Shown here: positions 32,716 through 40,068 of the stretch, piece after piece | How the letters are laid out: every line of letters starts with the position of its first letter | Position numbering within the stretch: position 1 is the first letter of the stretch | Assembly (NCBI RefSeq): GCF_008364765.1 | Contig: NZ_VTUY01000003.1 | Span: 249,657 to 313,656 of the forward strand | Length of the DNA stretch: 64,000 nucleotides | Direction of reading: 5' to 3' | DNA from: Bacillus sp. CH30_1T | GTDB lineage: Bacteria; Bacillota; Bacilli; Bacillales; Bacillaceae_B | Notes under the pieces: model-generated | What the model was told of the DNA's origin: nothing | Databases searched by the model: none | What the model saw: the letters and a program-made list of their open reading frames with translations, nothing else | Made by a program: the position numbers and the translations under genes

Positions 32716-35511
32716 ATGAACGAAAATACAATGAGTGAACAAATTTTTATTTATAGTCTGAGTACAGAGAGTTTTCTTAATGAGGACGAACATAAATTAT
32801 ATTCTGAGAAACAACAGTTGGAAATTGGAAAGAGTGCTTATAAAAAACTAATCAAAAAGCTAGAAGACAGTAAAGAAGTATCAGATGAGGACATTGATAA
32901 GTATTATGCTTCTATAACATTTGTCGATATGGATAAGTTGAAGATTAATAAGCCACTTAAATTCCTCATGGAAACACAATTTGATCAGAACGTATCTGAT
33001 GAACTTATTATAATGTTGAAGGATTCACCTGAGAATAAGAAAGAAATCAATAAACTAAAGAGTCGTCTGTTTCAAAAGGTCAATAAACGAGTCAGTGAGA
33101 TAAAGGATGAACTGGACAAATTAGCTGCGGAACATAAAGGTAAGCGTATATTGAGGCAGGATGATCTTAAAGATTCGAATAAGGTTGCTCAATTCAAATC
33201 CACACTCACACGTACACTTGGAGTCGAACCGAATGAAACTACAACTGACATCATTATGATTCGTGCCTTTAGATACAATATCTTCGAAAGCTTAGTCAAG
33301 AATGGATTTGTTAATCAAGACGGAGTGGAGTATCAATATCTAACATCATCTGCTGGTGGAATTCGAAACAAGAAAAGTGTTTTCATCAAAAAGGATGTTT
33401 ACGAGAATATTGAATCAACTCTATACGCTGGATTAACCCCTAAGAAGATTAATGATAAGGGTGGTATGAATCCAAATAAGTACAATGCATATACAGCTCT
33501 AACAATGAGTAGTTCGATACCTTGGGATCTTGATTTGGATAAATGTATTGTTGTCGATGACTTCGAGACAAAAGTTTGGGGGTATGTTGATGAGATAACT
33601 AAAAACTATGACATCAATCCAAATGTATGGAAGGGGGTAGGTATTCCTCATACAGATGGAGCAGGAATCATGTTACCTACTGTAAGCAATAAAGCTCTGC
33701 AGATTCGACTTCCATTTTTTAAAGGACTCCTCATTCCTACTCTGTTTACGAAGTTTATTGAAGAGTATGATGGTGCCAGTCCTATTGTAAAAGATATATA
33801 TGGACAAAAGTGGGATGTAATAAAGGATGACATTCAGATTATTTTCACTAAGTCAATGTTCAAGGCTCATTCATACTTCAAGAATGAAGAGAATGAAAAG
33901 GATAGCTGGTTGGATTATAAACGTGCATTCAATGAACATAAATGTGAGGCGGCCATTGCTGCGTATGAGCCTGATGAAGAAGAGTTTACTGATAAGACCC
34001 TTTCATATCAGGTGATTCAGACATTGACGAATATCAGTCAAGAAGACTTGGAGACACTTGCAAGCAAGACTAAAAATGACATCTTGAAACTCGGTACTGA
34101 TAAAGACGTGATATTTGAGGTTCTGGGGGTAACTGAATCAAATCAGCATAAGAATTACTTTCAGCAAGCCTTGGAAATTTACCCTAACTTGCTTAATGAT
34201 CATCACTCTCGACAAGTTATAAAGGAGACAAAGAAACAAATGGTAAAGAGGGCTAAGGGTGGAAAAATCTTAATTCCAGGAACTAGAAGATCATTTATTG
34301 CTCCTGACGTCTACGCTTTTATGGAATGGCTGTTTGCCGGTAAGGAAGACCCTCAAGGTTTATTAGCTGAAAATGAAGTGTCCTGTGCTTTATACGGAGA
34401 GGAGAAGCTTCATCTAACAAGGTCACCGCATTTGTACAGGGAGCACGCTATCGCTAGTAATAAATGTAATGATGAAACCAAAGATTGGTTTATTACAAAT
34501 TGTATCCATACCTCAACAAAATCGCTAATTAGTAAATTATTGATGTTTGATGTGGACGGAGATGAAATGACCATCTGTAATGATCCCACCATCGTAAGGG
34601 TTTCAGAGGAAGCAATGGTTGGTATCAGAGTATTAGATTATGAGTTAGCATCGACTGTGCCCGGTAAAATTACAAATCCGAATATTTATGAAAACCTAAT
34701 CAAAGCTTACGAAAAAAATATAGGTGAGTATGCAAATTTGATCACAAAAGTCTGGAATAGTAACAATATTGATGAAGAAGCTATTAATGTCACAAAATGG
34801 CTTTGTTATGAGTCGAATGCATGTATAGATTTTGCTAAATCGCTCTGGTTTCCTGACCGTCCTAGCCATGTGAATGAGAAAATGAAGAAGTACACCGATA
34901 AAAAAGTGCCACATTTTTTCAGGTATGCCGATGATAGGGACAAAGCTAAAGTTGAGGAGGTAAGTAACTCGGTTGTGGATCGATTAGGTGAAATCATTCC
35001 TAATAGAAGGGTTCATTTTGATGAAGTAGTCGAGCAGTATGATCACAAAAAGCTTCTCAATAATGCAAGTGTTAACATCACTACCGATATTGCTCAAGAA
35101 ATCATCGAAATGTACGAAAAGTTAAATAAGAGCAAATTTGTTGAAATGAAACAACAGTCAAGATTGCAAGGGAAGACAATGAGGAAAGTTGAATATAACG
35201 TTTATAATAAAATTAGAGAGAAACTCAGGGGGGTTATTAATGATGATATCTTTATCACGGATGTATTGGTCGAGTACTTATACTCAAATGAAAAGGCTAA
35301 TAAGGATAGTTTGTGGGATATGTTCGGTAAAGTCATCGTCTGGAATCTAAAGAGAAATACTAAAGGAGTAGTGGAATGTCTAGACTGTCAGTGCGTAATC
35401 GAAAAAACTAGGCAAAGACAGGTGAGGTGTATGGGTTGTCAGGAGGAAAGAAACAAGTTTCTTAAGCGTGAGAGGTCACGAAAGAAGAGACAAAGTAAAA
35501 AGGTGTCATGA
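32716..35511 (+). CDS. yonO: YonO-like single-subunit RNA polymerase
   Basis: A 931-residue protein of the YonO/cellular-RdRP (QDE-1-like) superfamily of two-barrel polymerases. The catalytic loop FDVDGDEM gives DxDGD at residues 612-616. The upstream segment TRSPHLYREH matches the conserved stretch before the catalytic barrel, and SAGGIRNKKSVFI with a following Lys-rich segment lies in the N-terminal half. SPbeta YonO is a DNA-dependent RNA polymerase that transcribes phage late genes, so the same job is inferred here. The C-terminus carries a CLDC...CMGC zinc-ribbon-like tail and a very basic end. Start ATG after AGGGAGATG. It lies in the early region, ahead of the late genes. Confidence 0.88.
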   Translation: MNENTMSEQIFIYSLSTESFLNEDEHKLYSEKQQLEIGKSAYKKLIKKLEDSKEVSDEDIDKYYASITFVDMDKLKINKPLKFLMETQFDQNVSDELIIMLKDSPENKKEINKLKSRLFQKVNKRVSEIKDELDKLAAEHKGKRILRQDDLKDSNKVAQFKSTLTRTLGVEPNETTTDIIMIRAFRYNIFESLVKNGFVNQDGVEYQYLTSSAGGIRNKKSVFIKKDVYENIESTLYAGLTPKKINDKGGMNPNKYNAYTALTMSSSIPWDLDLDKCIVVDDFETKVWGYVDEITKNYDINPNVWKGVGIPHTDGAGIMLPTVSNKALQIRLPFFKGLLIPTLFTKFIEEYDGASPIVKDIYGQKWDVIKDDIQIIFTKSMFKAHSYFKNEENEKDSWLDYKRAFNEHKCEAAIAAYEPDEEEFTDKTLSYQVIQTLTNISQEDLETLASKTKNDILKLGTDKDVIFEVLGVTESNQHKNYFQQALEIYPNLLNDHHSRQVIKETKKQMVKRAKGGKILIPGTRRSFIAPDVYAFMEWLFAGKEDPQGLLAENEVSCALYGEEKLHLTRSPHLYREHAIASNKCNDETKDWFITNCIHTSTKSLISKLLMFDVDGDEMTICNDPTIVRVSEEAMVGIRVLDYELASTVPGKITNPNIYENLIKAYEKNIGEYANLITKVWNSNNIDEEAINVTKWLCYESNACIDFAKSLWFPDRPSHVNEKMKKYTDKKVPHFFRYADDRDKAKVEEVSNSVVDRLGEIIPNRRVHFDEVVEQYDHKKLLNNASVNITTDIAQEIIEMYEKLNKSKFVEMKQQSRLQGKTMRKVEYNVYNKIREKLRGVINDDIFITDVLVEYLYSNEKANKDSLWDMFGKVIVWNLKRNTKGVVECLDCQCVIEKTRQRQVRCMGCQEERNKFLKRERSRKKRQSKKVS

Positions 35512-35529
35512 GTTTTTAGTGGAAAAGAC

Positions 35530-35575
35530 AATAGACTCCCAACCCCTTGATACTATTGGGTTTTTGGAGTCTATT
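35530..35575 (+). terminator. hairpin after the polymerase gene
   Basis: AATAGACTCC pairs with GGAGTCTATT, with an inner AACCC/GGGTT. A weak T-tract (TATTAAAAT) follows. Confidence 0.65.
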
Positions 35576-35601
35576 AAAATATGAGTTAATGCACACTAAA
35601 G

Positions 35602-35659
35602 GAGAAGACATAGACATGTTAATGGATCGTCAAGTGCAATACTTGTCTTCTCTTTTTTT
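35602..35659 (+). terminator. second terminator after the polymerase gene
   Basis: GAGAAGACA (35602-35610) pairs with TGTCTTCTC (35644-35652), followed by T7. The long loop contains a tiny frame that was not accepted as a gene. Confidence 0.75.
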
Positions 35660-36063
35660 ATTATTAAATTTGCGTATAAGAATTTCCAAATTATAATTCC
35701 TAATTATATTCTATACCCACTATAGGCATAAGTCAACAACAATCTAAAATTAATTTTGCAACAGCTACATGATTGAGGAGTTCATCTCCCTTCTTCTCTT
35801 TCTTGTGGTTGTTGGAGGATTAATTTTGAGTCGTTCCTACATGGAAAACACTTAGCAATCACATATCCTCATACAACTTAATATCATACCCTTTCTACAT
35901 TAAGTGGATCGGCTTAAAGGCTAACAGTAAAGCCTAGTACAACTGAATATATGCTTGTGATGATGCAAGCTACGATTCAATCGGATTACCTTCTACAGAG
36001 ATGAATAAAGGGGAGTGAGTGAGATTAGCTCCCCACAAATAATATAGAAGGAGATTGAAGAGT

Positions 36064-37146
36064 ATGAGTAATGTACAGTTATTTAGTAATGGTTTGTTTG
36101 ATTTGAGTGTCAGAGAGAACACTAGTGGTATTGAGTTTAGTGTTGGGAATATTGCTAGAAATTTAGGTTTTACTACCGTTGCCAAAAGTGGCAATGACAC
36201 AATTAGATGGAAAAGAGTAAACGAATATCTAAAGTCATTTGGTTATTCTCAAGAAGTTGGGAAAAATGATTTCATACCTGAACAATATGTGTATTTGTTA
36301 GGAATGAAAGCGAGCAATGAAATAGCAGTTAATTTTCAGAAGTGGTTAGCATTCGATGTGCTGCCTGCAATAAGAAAAAACAAGGTGTATATTGATCCAA
36401 ATGCTACTGATCAGGAGATTGACAATGCTGTTCGTTTTGCAACCCCACAAAAAAGACGTAATCAATTAATGGAAGCAACCATTGACGGTAAGAACAGTAT
36501 CTTCAATATATACGGTGATATTAAAGATTACATAAAGAATCATACTGCTGAAGATAAAATCAAAGCATTTAAACATATTGAACGTGTACTTGAAGATAAG
36601 AAAGATACATACGGCAAGGACGTTGCATTTATACATAAGGTTGAAGAGTTAAAGGTTCAAGTTGCTAAGGATATTGATAAAGTTAGGAATTGGGAGAATG
36701 GAGCTTATAAGCGTAGAGTGAGTAAGGAGCATAAGGCTCTGCTTGATGAGATTACCGTTTTAAGACCACCTAGTATTGATGAGTATCATGTCCTTCCATA
36801 TCATCCATTCAGTGAGAATAGCATGTATGAGCCTATTACAAAGACTAAATGGGTAAAGACGAAAGCATTTAAATACTGGTGTGATCATTTTCCATATTTC
36901 TTGATGCCAAGCGAGGAAGAGTTGAATATTGACTTCACTAAACCAGTAAAGTTGTACCTAGCTTATGATCATAAAGCGAATGCAGATGTGCAGAATTACC
37001 ATAAATCAGCCATTGATATTATTTTCAAATACTATGGACAAAATGACAACGTAATTAATGAAGTGGAGATTATCAATAAGACGAATAAGCATGTAAGTGA
37101 TTATTCTGAGGGTAAAATTTATTTCTTATTGAAGAATGTGGACTAA
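36064..37146 (+). CDS. BRO-N protein with a RusA-like C-terminal region
   Basis: A 360-residue protein. Residues ~5-105 form a BRO-N domain (IEFSVGNIARNLGFTTVAKSG ... VNFQKWLAFDVLPAIRKN). A charged helical linker follows. The last ~85 residues (KPVKLYLAYDHKANADVQNYHKSAIDIIFKYYGQNDNVINEVEIINKTNK) follow the RusA Holliday-junction resolvase pattern (D..N..K...D......D..V......K). Resolvase activity is therefore possible but unproven. The ATG 9 bases after GAAGGAGA is preferred to an earlier TTG. Confidence 0.7.
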   Translation: MSNVQLFSNGLFDLSVRENTSGIEFSVGNIARNLGFTTVAKSGNDTIRWKRVNEYLKSFGYSQEVGKNDFIPEQYVYLLGMKASNEIAVNFQKWLAFDVLPAIRKNKVYIDPNATDQEIDNAVRFATPQKRRNQLMEATIDGKNSIFNIYGDIKDYIKNHTAEDKIKAFKHIERVLEDKKDTYGKDVAFIHKVEELKVQVAKDIDKVRNWENGAYKRRVSKEHKALLDEITVLRPPSIDEYHVLPYHPFSENSMYEPITKTKWVKTKAFKYWCDHFPYFLMPSEEELNIDFTKPVKLYLAYDHKANADVQNYHKSAIDIIFKYYGQNDNVINEVEIINKTNKHVSDYSEGKIYFLLKNVD

Positions 37147-37268
37147 TACATAATTTATAAGTAGTAGGTTAAACCGACGACCTGAACGATATTACATATC
37201 GGCAAGATTATTGCCACTGGATATACATAAGATTACATACGAAATCAAGAAATAAGGGGAGATACATA

Positions 37269-37508
37269 ATGGAACAGACTAGATTTGAACTTTTAAAGCG
37301 AGTATATGATGAGGCAATTGATTATAACAATATGTATGAGCCATTGTTGTTAGAGAATGAAGACTATGCCTTGGATTTATTTAATCTTCAATACTTGGAA
37401 GCCAGTGGTTTGATTGAGCTTGAGAACAAGGACAATAGAAAGGGATATGTGACGCTGACGTTATATGGTGTAGATTTTGTTGAAGATGCTTTAGGATATA
37501 ATAGTTAA
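37269..37508 (+). CDS. hypothetical small phage protein
   Basis: A 79-residue acidic protein (ELLKRVYDEAIDYNNMYEPLLLENEDYALDLFNLQYLEASGLIELENKDNRKGYVTLTLYG). Its helix-helix-strand pattern resembles a winged-helix fold. AAGGGGAGATACATA precedes the ATG, and the ACATAAT motif overlaps the start. Function unknown. Confidence 0.65.
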   Translation: MEQTRFELLKRVYDEAIDYNNMYEPLLLENEDYALDLFNLQYLEASGLIELENKDNRKGYVTLTLYGVDFVEDALGYNS

Positions 37509-37590
37509 TACATAACCAAGGGTTGTTAGATTTACTGCAACCCTTTCTTTATAATTTAGCTGACTAATTCGGCTAGTCACTTGAAGATAA

Positions 37591-37631
37591 TTAATAATGT
37601 CAATAAAGTGTTATTTTATTGACATTATTAA
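37591..37631 (+). promoter_or_regulatory. 17-bp inverted repeat over the TA promoter
   Basis: Perfect arms 37591-37607 and 37615-37631 with a 7-base spacer. The right arm covers the -35 box. No T-tract follows, so an operator or an upstream transcript roadblock is more likely than a terminator. Confidence 0.65.
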
Positions 37632-37647
37632 AATTGGTAATTATAAT
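37619..37647 (+). promoter_or_regulatory. perfect consensus sigma-A promoter for the antitoxin RNA
   Basis: TTGACA (37619-37624), 17-bp spacer, TATAAT (37642-37647). Transcription should start near 37654, just before a 14-bp palindrome (37660-37673 with 37676-37689) and the RNA repeats. A strong host-polymerase promoter suits constant antitoxin RNA supply in the lysogen. Confidence 0.9.
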
Positions 37648-37653
37648 GAACTT

Positions 37654-37868
37654 AAGGAAGTATTAACCGCAAACATTTGCGGTTAATACCGTCTTTCCGA
37701 AGGTAACGGCTAGAATATTACCTAAAAGTATGGCAAATCTCCGAGAATGACGGGATTTAAAATTATAATATCATTCACCAGTATGGATCTTTCCCGCGAG
37801 TAACGGAAAAGTAAATCAGAGAATATTACTCACTAGTATGATGGGATTCCCTCTGAATAAGAGGGAAT
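37654..37868 (+). ncRNA. type III antitoxin RNA with three pseudoknot repeats
   Basis: Three tandem units end at 37733, 37786 and about 37844, each closing on AGTATG(G). In each, CCG-7-CGG forms a hairpin (37697-37709, 37741-37753, 37794-37806). Six loop bases are complementary to a segment downstream: AGGTAA with TTACCT (37718-37723), GAATGA with TCATTC (37771-37776), GAGTAA with TTACTC (37826-37831). The pairing is kept while the sequence changes, direct evidence for pseudoknots. Type III antitoxins are such repeat RNAs, cut and bound by their toxin. Confidence 0.88.
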
Positions 37869-37874
37869 TTTCTA
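37846..37874 (+). terminator. terminator between antitoxin RNA and toxin
   Basis: A 9-bp stem ATTCCCTCT/AGAGGGAAT with a 5-base loop, followed by TTTCTATTT. A leaky terminator at exactly this position is the standard type III arrangement that keeps antitoxin RNA in excess of toxin mRNA. Confidence 0.88.
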
Positions 37875-37889
37875 TTTGGGGGAGTTTTT

Positions 37890-38375
37890 TTGAAATTTAG
37901 CTCTGTATCTAAAAGTTTTTTTAGTATGTGTTCCTTTGATAAAGAGATACTTCAAAAGGATAACAGAAGACCTTATTTGATAATATTGCGATTAAAGTAC
38001 AATGGACATAAGCAGGATTTCGCTATTCCTTTCAGGTCTAATATTCCTAAATATGTTCCAAAGAACCTTTACTATTCCCTACCTCCAAGAAAGACAACCA
38101 AAAGTAACTATGTTCATGGACTACATTATATTAAGATGTTTCCCATAAAGAAAATATTTCTGGAAAAATTTCATTATGAAGATGATGAATATTACATAAC
38201 TATCAAGGAAATTATCAGCAAGAATAAGAAACAAATTATTTTTGAGTCTCAAAGATATTTAGATGACTATTCAAAGGGGATTATTCCACCATTCTCTACG
38301 GACCTAAATAATATTTACTTGTCTATCCATAGTGATTTGGAGACGGTCGTACAGGTGTCTGCTACAAAGGAATAA
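37890..38375 (+). CDS. type III toxin, ToxN/AbiQ-superfamily endoribonuclease
   Basis: A 161-residue protein with the core of ToxN/CptN/TenpN toxins: RRPYLIILRLKYNGHKQDFAIPFRSNIPKY near residues 27-56, a basic middle, GLHYIKMFPIKKIF, and a helical C-terminus. These RNases cut their own antitoxin RNA into repeats that then inhibit them, and cause growth arrest when antitoxin falls, often upon infection by another phage. The start is TTG after GGGGGAG, which may hold translation down. The subfamily (CptN versus TenpN) cannot be decided by eye. Confidence 0.85.
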   Translation: MKFSSVSKSFFSMCSFDKEILQKDNRRPYLIILRLKYNGHKQDFAIPFRSNIPKYVPKNLYYSLPPRKTTKSNYVHGLHYIKMFPIKKIFLEKFHYEDDEYYITIKEIISKNKKQIIFESQRYLDDYSKGIIPPFSTDLNNIYLSIHSDLETVVQVSATKE

Positions 38376-38390
38376 TATTATTAGGACTCA

Positions 38391-38445
38391 CTCATTAATT
38401 TGGGCGGGTCTTTTTCTTTGTATTAAACCTCACCAAATTAATGAG
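38391..38445 (+). terminator. hairpin downstream of the toxin gene
   Basis: Perfect 13-bp arms 38391-38403 and 38433-38445; GGTTTTTAATTTT follows. A shorter internal hairpin with TTTTTCTTT lies within the loop. Confidence 0.65.
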
Positions 38446-38488
38446 AGGTTTTTAATTTTGGCAATTATTTATGCTGCAATAAGAAAAA

Positions 38489-38513
38489 TCAGCCTCAAAA
38501 AAAAAGAGACTGA
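38489..38513 (-). terminator. terminator of the leftward small gene
   Basis: TCAGCCTC pairs with GAGACTGA around A9, with one mismatch. Leftward it is followed by TTTTTCTT. Confidence 0.6.
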
Positions 38514-38532
38514 CTGACAATATTTTGTCCTA

Positions 38533-38814
38533 TTAAATTTTAGCCGGAATAGGTTTCCCATCATCAATTATTACTAAATAAGTATGAGGTGATCTTTCGT
38601 CAGATATATCATACTCAGTGCTATATACTCTAACTTTTGTTTCATTACTTTTATTTGTTAAAGTAAATGAATCACCAAGGCGGAAACCATTCCAATCACT
38701 TTCAGCAAATCCATCTTCAATAAGTTCCTTTTTAGTCTTGGAGAATATTAGTTCTCCTTTTTCGTCATTTAAGTCATGAATAAGTCTTACTTCAACAAGA
38801 GCATCATTATGCAT
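38533..38814 (-). CDS. hypothetical protein on the minus strand
   Basis: A 93-residue acidic protein (LVEVRLIHDLNDEKGELIFSKTKKELIEDGFAESDWNGFRLGDSFTLTNKS) with strong beta character. GAAGGAGGTGTTATT gives it an excellent ribosome binding site, and its own terminator follows. It opposes the surrounding phage genes and is next to the TA locus, so it may belong to the same accessory (moron) block. No family recognised. Confidence 0.72.
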   Translation of the reverse strand: MHNDALVEVRLIHDLNDEKGELIFSKTKKELIEDGFAESDWNGFRLGDSFTLTNKSNETKVRVYSTEYDISDERSPHTYLVIIDDGKPIPAKI

Positions 38815-38959
38815 AATAACACCTCCTTCACTATAATTGTAACATTATTCCTATTAATATAGCAAAATATTACATAATATGATTATTTGTGCAGGAATTT
38901 AACACTCTAAGTCGAATGGATAAAGGTAGGATAAATTTATTCGATGAGGAGTGTTGTTT

Positions 38960-39190
38960 GTGGAAAACAAGAATGCTTTATTAAAACTTTTTTATTTAAA
39001 TGGTTCTACTGAGGTAGTTGAAAGTAACATAAAATATAAAAGTGACTTAAAAGAAAAGCTTATGGTTCAATTGCGAAATAATACCCAATGGATATGGGTG
39101 GATGATAAAGCTTTTAATCTTAATAATGTTCTTAATATTGAAGTGCATGGAAAAGAATTGAAGTTGGAAAAATTAGAACTTAAAAATTAA
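38960..39190 (+). CDS. hypothetical small phage protein
   Basis: A 76-residue protein (NALLKLFYLNGSTEVVESNIKYKSDLKEKLMVQLRNNTQWIWVDDKAFNLNNVLNIEV). The pattern of an N-terminal strand pair, helix and WIWVDDKAFNLNNV suggests a small beta-sheet domain that may bind nucleotides or DNA. The GTG at 38960 is chosen because GAGGAG lies 8 bases upstream; an earlier GTG overlaps the site. Confidence 0.6.
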   Translation: MENKNALLKLFYLNGSTEVVESNIKYKSDLKEKLMVQLRNNTQWIWVDDKAFNLNNVLNIEVHGKELKLEKLELKN

Positions 39191-39206
39191 TAAAGTAATT
39201 TTACTA

Positions 39207-39238
39207 AAAGACATTCCATTAGTTGAATGTCTTTTTAT
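39207..39238 (+). terminator. intrinsic terminator
   Basis: AAAAGACATTC pairs with GAATGTCTTTT around CATTAGTT, followed by TATTGTTG. Confidence 0.85.
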
Positions 39239-39264
39239 TGTTGTTGTAGGGAGATGATTAAAAA

Positions 39265-39596
39265 ATGAAAGTTCTTACTAATTTAGAAAAATCAAAGAGG
39301 ATAAGTACTATTTTTATCAAATGTTTCATGAGTTTGTTGTCGAGTTCAATACTGAAAATGAAATGAATGAGTGGGAAGAGCAACAGAAGGAAAAAGACAG
39401 TTACTTTGGATATGACGGATATTGGTTAATGAACGGCAAAGAGGCTACTGAGCATTTTACACCAAGGAAAAAAGAAGTGTGCAACGATAACTCGGATATG
39501 CCAGAAATTAATTTTAATGGTGCGAAATTTATTATCGGTGATGAAGTATTTGAAATAAAACCAGTATGTATGACAGTTAATCCTACAAGTATTTAG
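39265..39596 (+). pseudogene. small phage gene with a one-base frameshift
   Basis: An ATG at 39265 follows TAGGGAGATG and encodes MKVLTNLE. After that the plausible protein continues only in the -1 frame (KIKEDKYYFYQMFHEFVVEFNTENEMNEWEEQQKEKDSYFGYDGYW...), which has no start of its own before Met at 39321. One extra A in the A5 run at 39287-39291 would restore a single 110-residue frame. The downstream half could still be made from 39321. A sequencing error, a real deletion, or ribosomal slippage on the A-run are all possible. Confidence 0.55.
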
Positions 39597-39671
39597 AAAT
39601 TTATACATAGGAAAAAAGGATTACTTCACTTTCTGTCGAATGTAAATAGATGGAAGGTGAGGTGATATAAA

Positions 39672-40046
39672 ATGGATTTTTCAAAGTTACAAAGTCCAAT
39701 GGTTAATATTCCAACAATAAAACCACCTGTTAATAGTAATTTAGCAAGTGAGTTCCATAGTAGACTGGTTGAAATGATTAATGAATTCGATGATGGACTA
39801 GACCCATCTCAAGAAGTTGGGATGAGATTAGTATCTTTTGGTCAAACTGTACAATTCCATGTCGAAGATATAGGTTATTATAACCCGAGTCTAATTCAAT
39901 TTTTTGGGAGGACTGATTCAGGTGATAAGATTGAATTAATACAACATGTATCACAGATCAGTTTTCTTTTAATGGCAGTAAAAAGGTTAGACCCTGAAAA
40001 ACCTAAGAAGCGAATTGGTTTTTCTGAAGAAGGACAGGAAGAATAA
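39672..40046 (+). CDS. DUF6173-like phage protein
   Basis: A 124-residue protein with the features of the DUF6173 family: SEFHSRLVEMINEFDDGLDPSQEVGMRLVSFGQTVQFHVEDIGYYNPSLIQFFG and LIQHVSQISFLLMAV...KKRIGF. The family is common in Bacillus phages and has no known function. GGAAGGTGAGGTGATATAAA precedes the ATG. Confidence 0.75.
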   Translation: MDFSKLQSPMVNIPTIKPPVNSNLASEFHSRLVEMINEFDDGLDPSQEVGMRLVSFGQTVQFHVEDIGYYNPSLIQFFGRTDSGDKIELIQHVSQISFLLMAVKRLDPEKPKKRIGFSEEGQEE

Positions 40047-40068
40047 AATTCCTCTGGATGGTGATAGT

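Larger units (their letters stand above)
35512..36063 (+). other. 552-base non-coding region after the polymerase gene
   Basis: It begins with two terminator hairpins (35530-35575 and 35602-35659). A GCTTG/CAAGC hairpin at 35953-35970 and a GGGGAG/CTCCCC hairpin at 36010-36034 follow, the latter 30 bases before the next start. Frames inside are shorter than 30 codons. Possible contents are a late promoter or an RNA gene; none could be identified. Confidence 0.5.

Noticed and set aside
35616..35696. 26-codon frame after AAAGGAG
   Set aside because: It lies across the loop and arm of a terminator hairpin and has a biased, non-protein-like sequence; not supported as a gene.
37690..37870. Short repeated blocks that at first look like a CRISPR array
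   Set aside because: Repeats are imperfect, contain internal hairpins with complementary downstream segments, number only three and are not separated by unique spacers. The type III antitoxin explanation fits everything.
38332..38517. 61-codon frame after the toxin
   Set aside because: It overlaps the toxin 3' end and two hairpins, has no ribosome binding site, and its composition is not protein-like.
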